A stretch of DNA of 6,216 bases. Origin: Terriglobales bacterium. Its GTDB lineage: Bacteria > Acidobacteriota > Terriglobia > Terriglobales > Acidobacteriaceae. How positions within the stretch are numbered: position 1 is the first letter of the stretch; every line of letters begins with the position of its first letter. The position numbers were made by a program, and so were the translations under genes. Positions 6,114 to 6,216 of the stretch are shown here, piece by piece. The stretch is from contig JAFAWN010000091.1 of NCBI GenBank assembly GCA_019241735.1, positions 1 through 6,216 on the forward strand, given 5' to 3'. A model generated the notes under the pieces. That model saw only the letters and a list, made by a program, of their open reading frames with translations. It searched no databases and was not told the DNA's origin.

Positions 6114-6176
6114 CCCGCCGGATGAGAGTGCCGCGGCTACGAGCACATGTGCCTCCGGCGGGTCCTACACGACCCG
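6114..6176 (+). terminator. Overlapping inverted repeats downstream of recA, possible terminator or attenuator-like structure
   Basis: CCCGCCGGA (6114-6122) and TCCGGCGGG (6154-6162) are a perfect 9-bp inverted repeat around a 31-nt loop that itself contains the palindrome GCACATGTGC (6143-6152). A second perfect repeat, CGGGTC (6159-6164) and GACCCG (6171-6176), has a 6-nt loop and shares bases 6159-6162 with the first, so the two stems exclude each other. No T-tract follows either one. The position 24 bp after the recA stop suits a transcript end, but an intergenic repeat element or a leader for a gene to the right is equally possible. No coding region is supported in 6091-6216. Confidence 0.45.
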
Positions 6177-6216
6177 ATTCATCCCAAACAAAATTGCCAG
6201 ACCGCCTTCCGCCGCT

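Noticed and set aside
5620..6146. Minus-strand frames opposite the recA 3' end
   Set aside because: They are antisense to intact recA with no independent start signal; considered as the tail of a convergent neighbour, but no family pattern is visible.

Overview
The window looks like chromosome of a moderately GC-rich Gram-negative-type bacterium. My best guess is Acidobacteriota (Terriglobia-like). This rests on the style of the RecA and PurM proteins and on a large exported right-handed beta-helix protein of a kind I associate with that phylum. It is an inference from familiarity, not a database result.

Layout, left to right. Positions 1-579 (+) hold the C-terminal end of a beta-helix-type protein that begins outside the window. 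It converges, across a 78-bp gap with a perfect 9-bp stem-loop, on a minus-strand gene (658-2472) for a 604-residue exported beta-helix protein. The two C-terminal parts are clearly paralogous. Upstream of that gene on the minus strand are a family 2 glycosyltransferase (2462-3238), whose stop overlaps the beta-helix start by 11 nt, then purM (3373-4425), then a 50-residue single-pass membrane protein (4595-4747) with an AGGAGG ribosome binding site. A 230-bp divergent control region (4748-4977) separates this minus-strand series from recA (4978-6090, +). The last 126 bp downstream of recA contain no recognisable gene but do contain two overlapping inverted repeats.

Functionally there are two housekeeping genes, purM (purine synthesis) and recA (recombination and SOS response). 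Beside them is an accessory-looking cell-envelope pair, the glycosyltransferase and the secreted beta-helix protein. Tight overlap suggests this pair is translated together. The convergent beta-helix paralog suggests local duplication with inversion, or a cluster of such surface proteins to the left. I found no mobile element, CRISPR array, tRNA or rRNA. I also found no convincing wholly new system. The least explained items are the small membrane protein, the 13-bp-arm inverted repeat in the divergent promoter region, and the paired alternative hairpins after recA.
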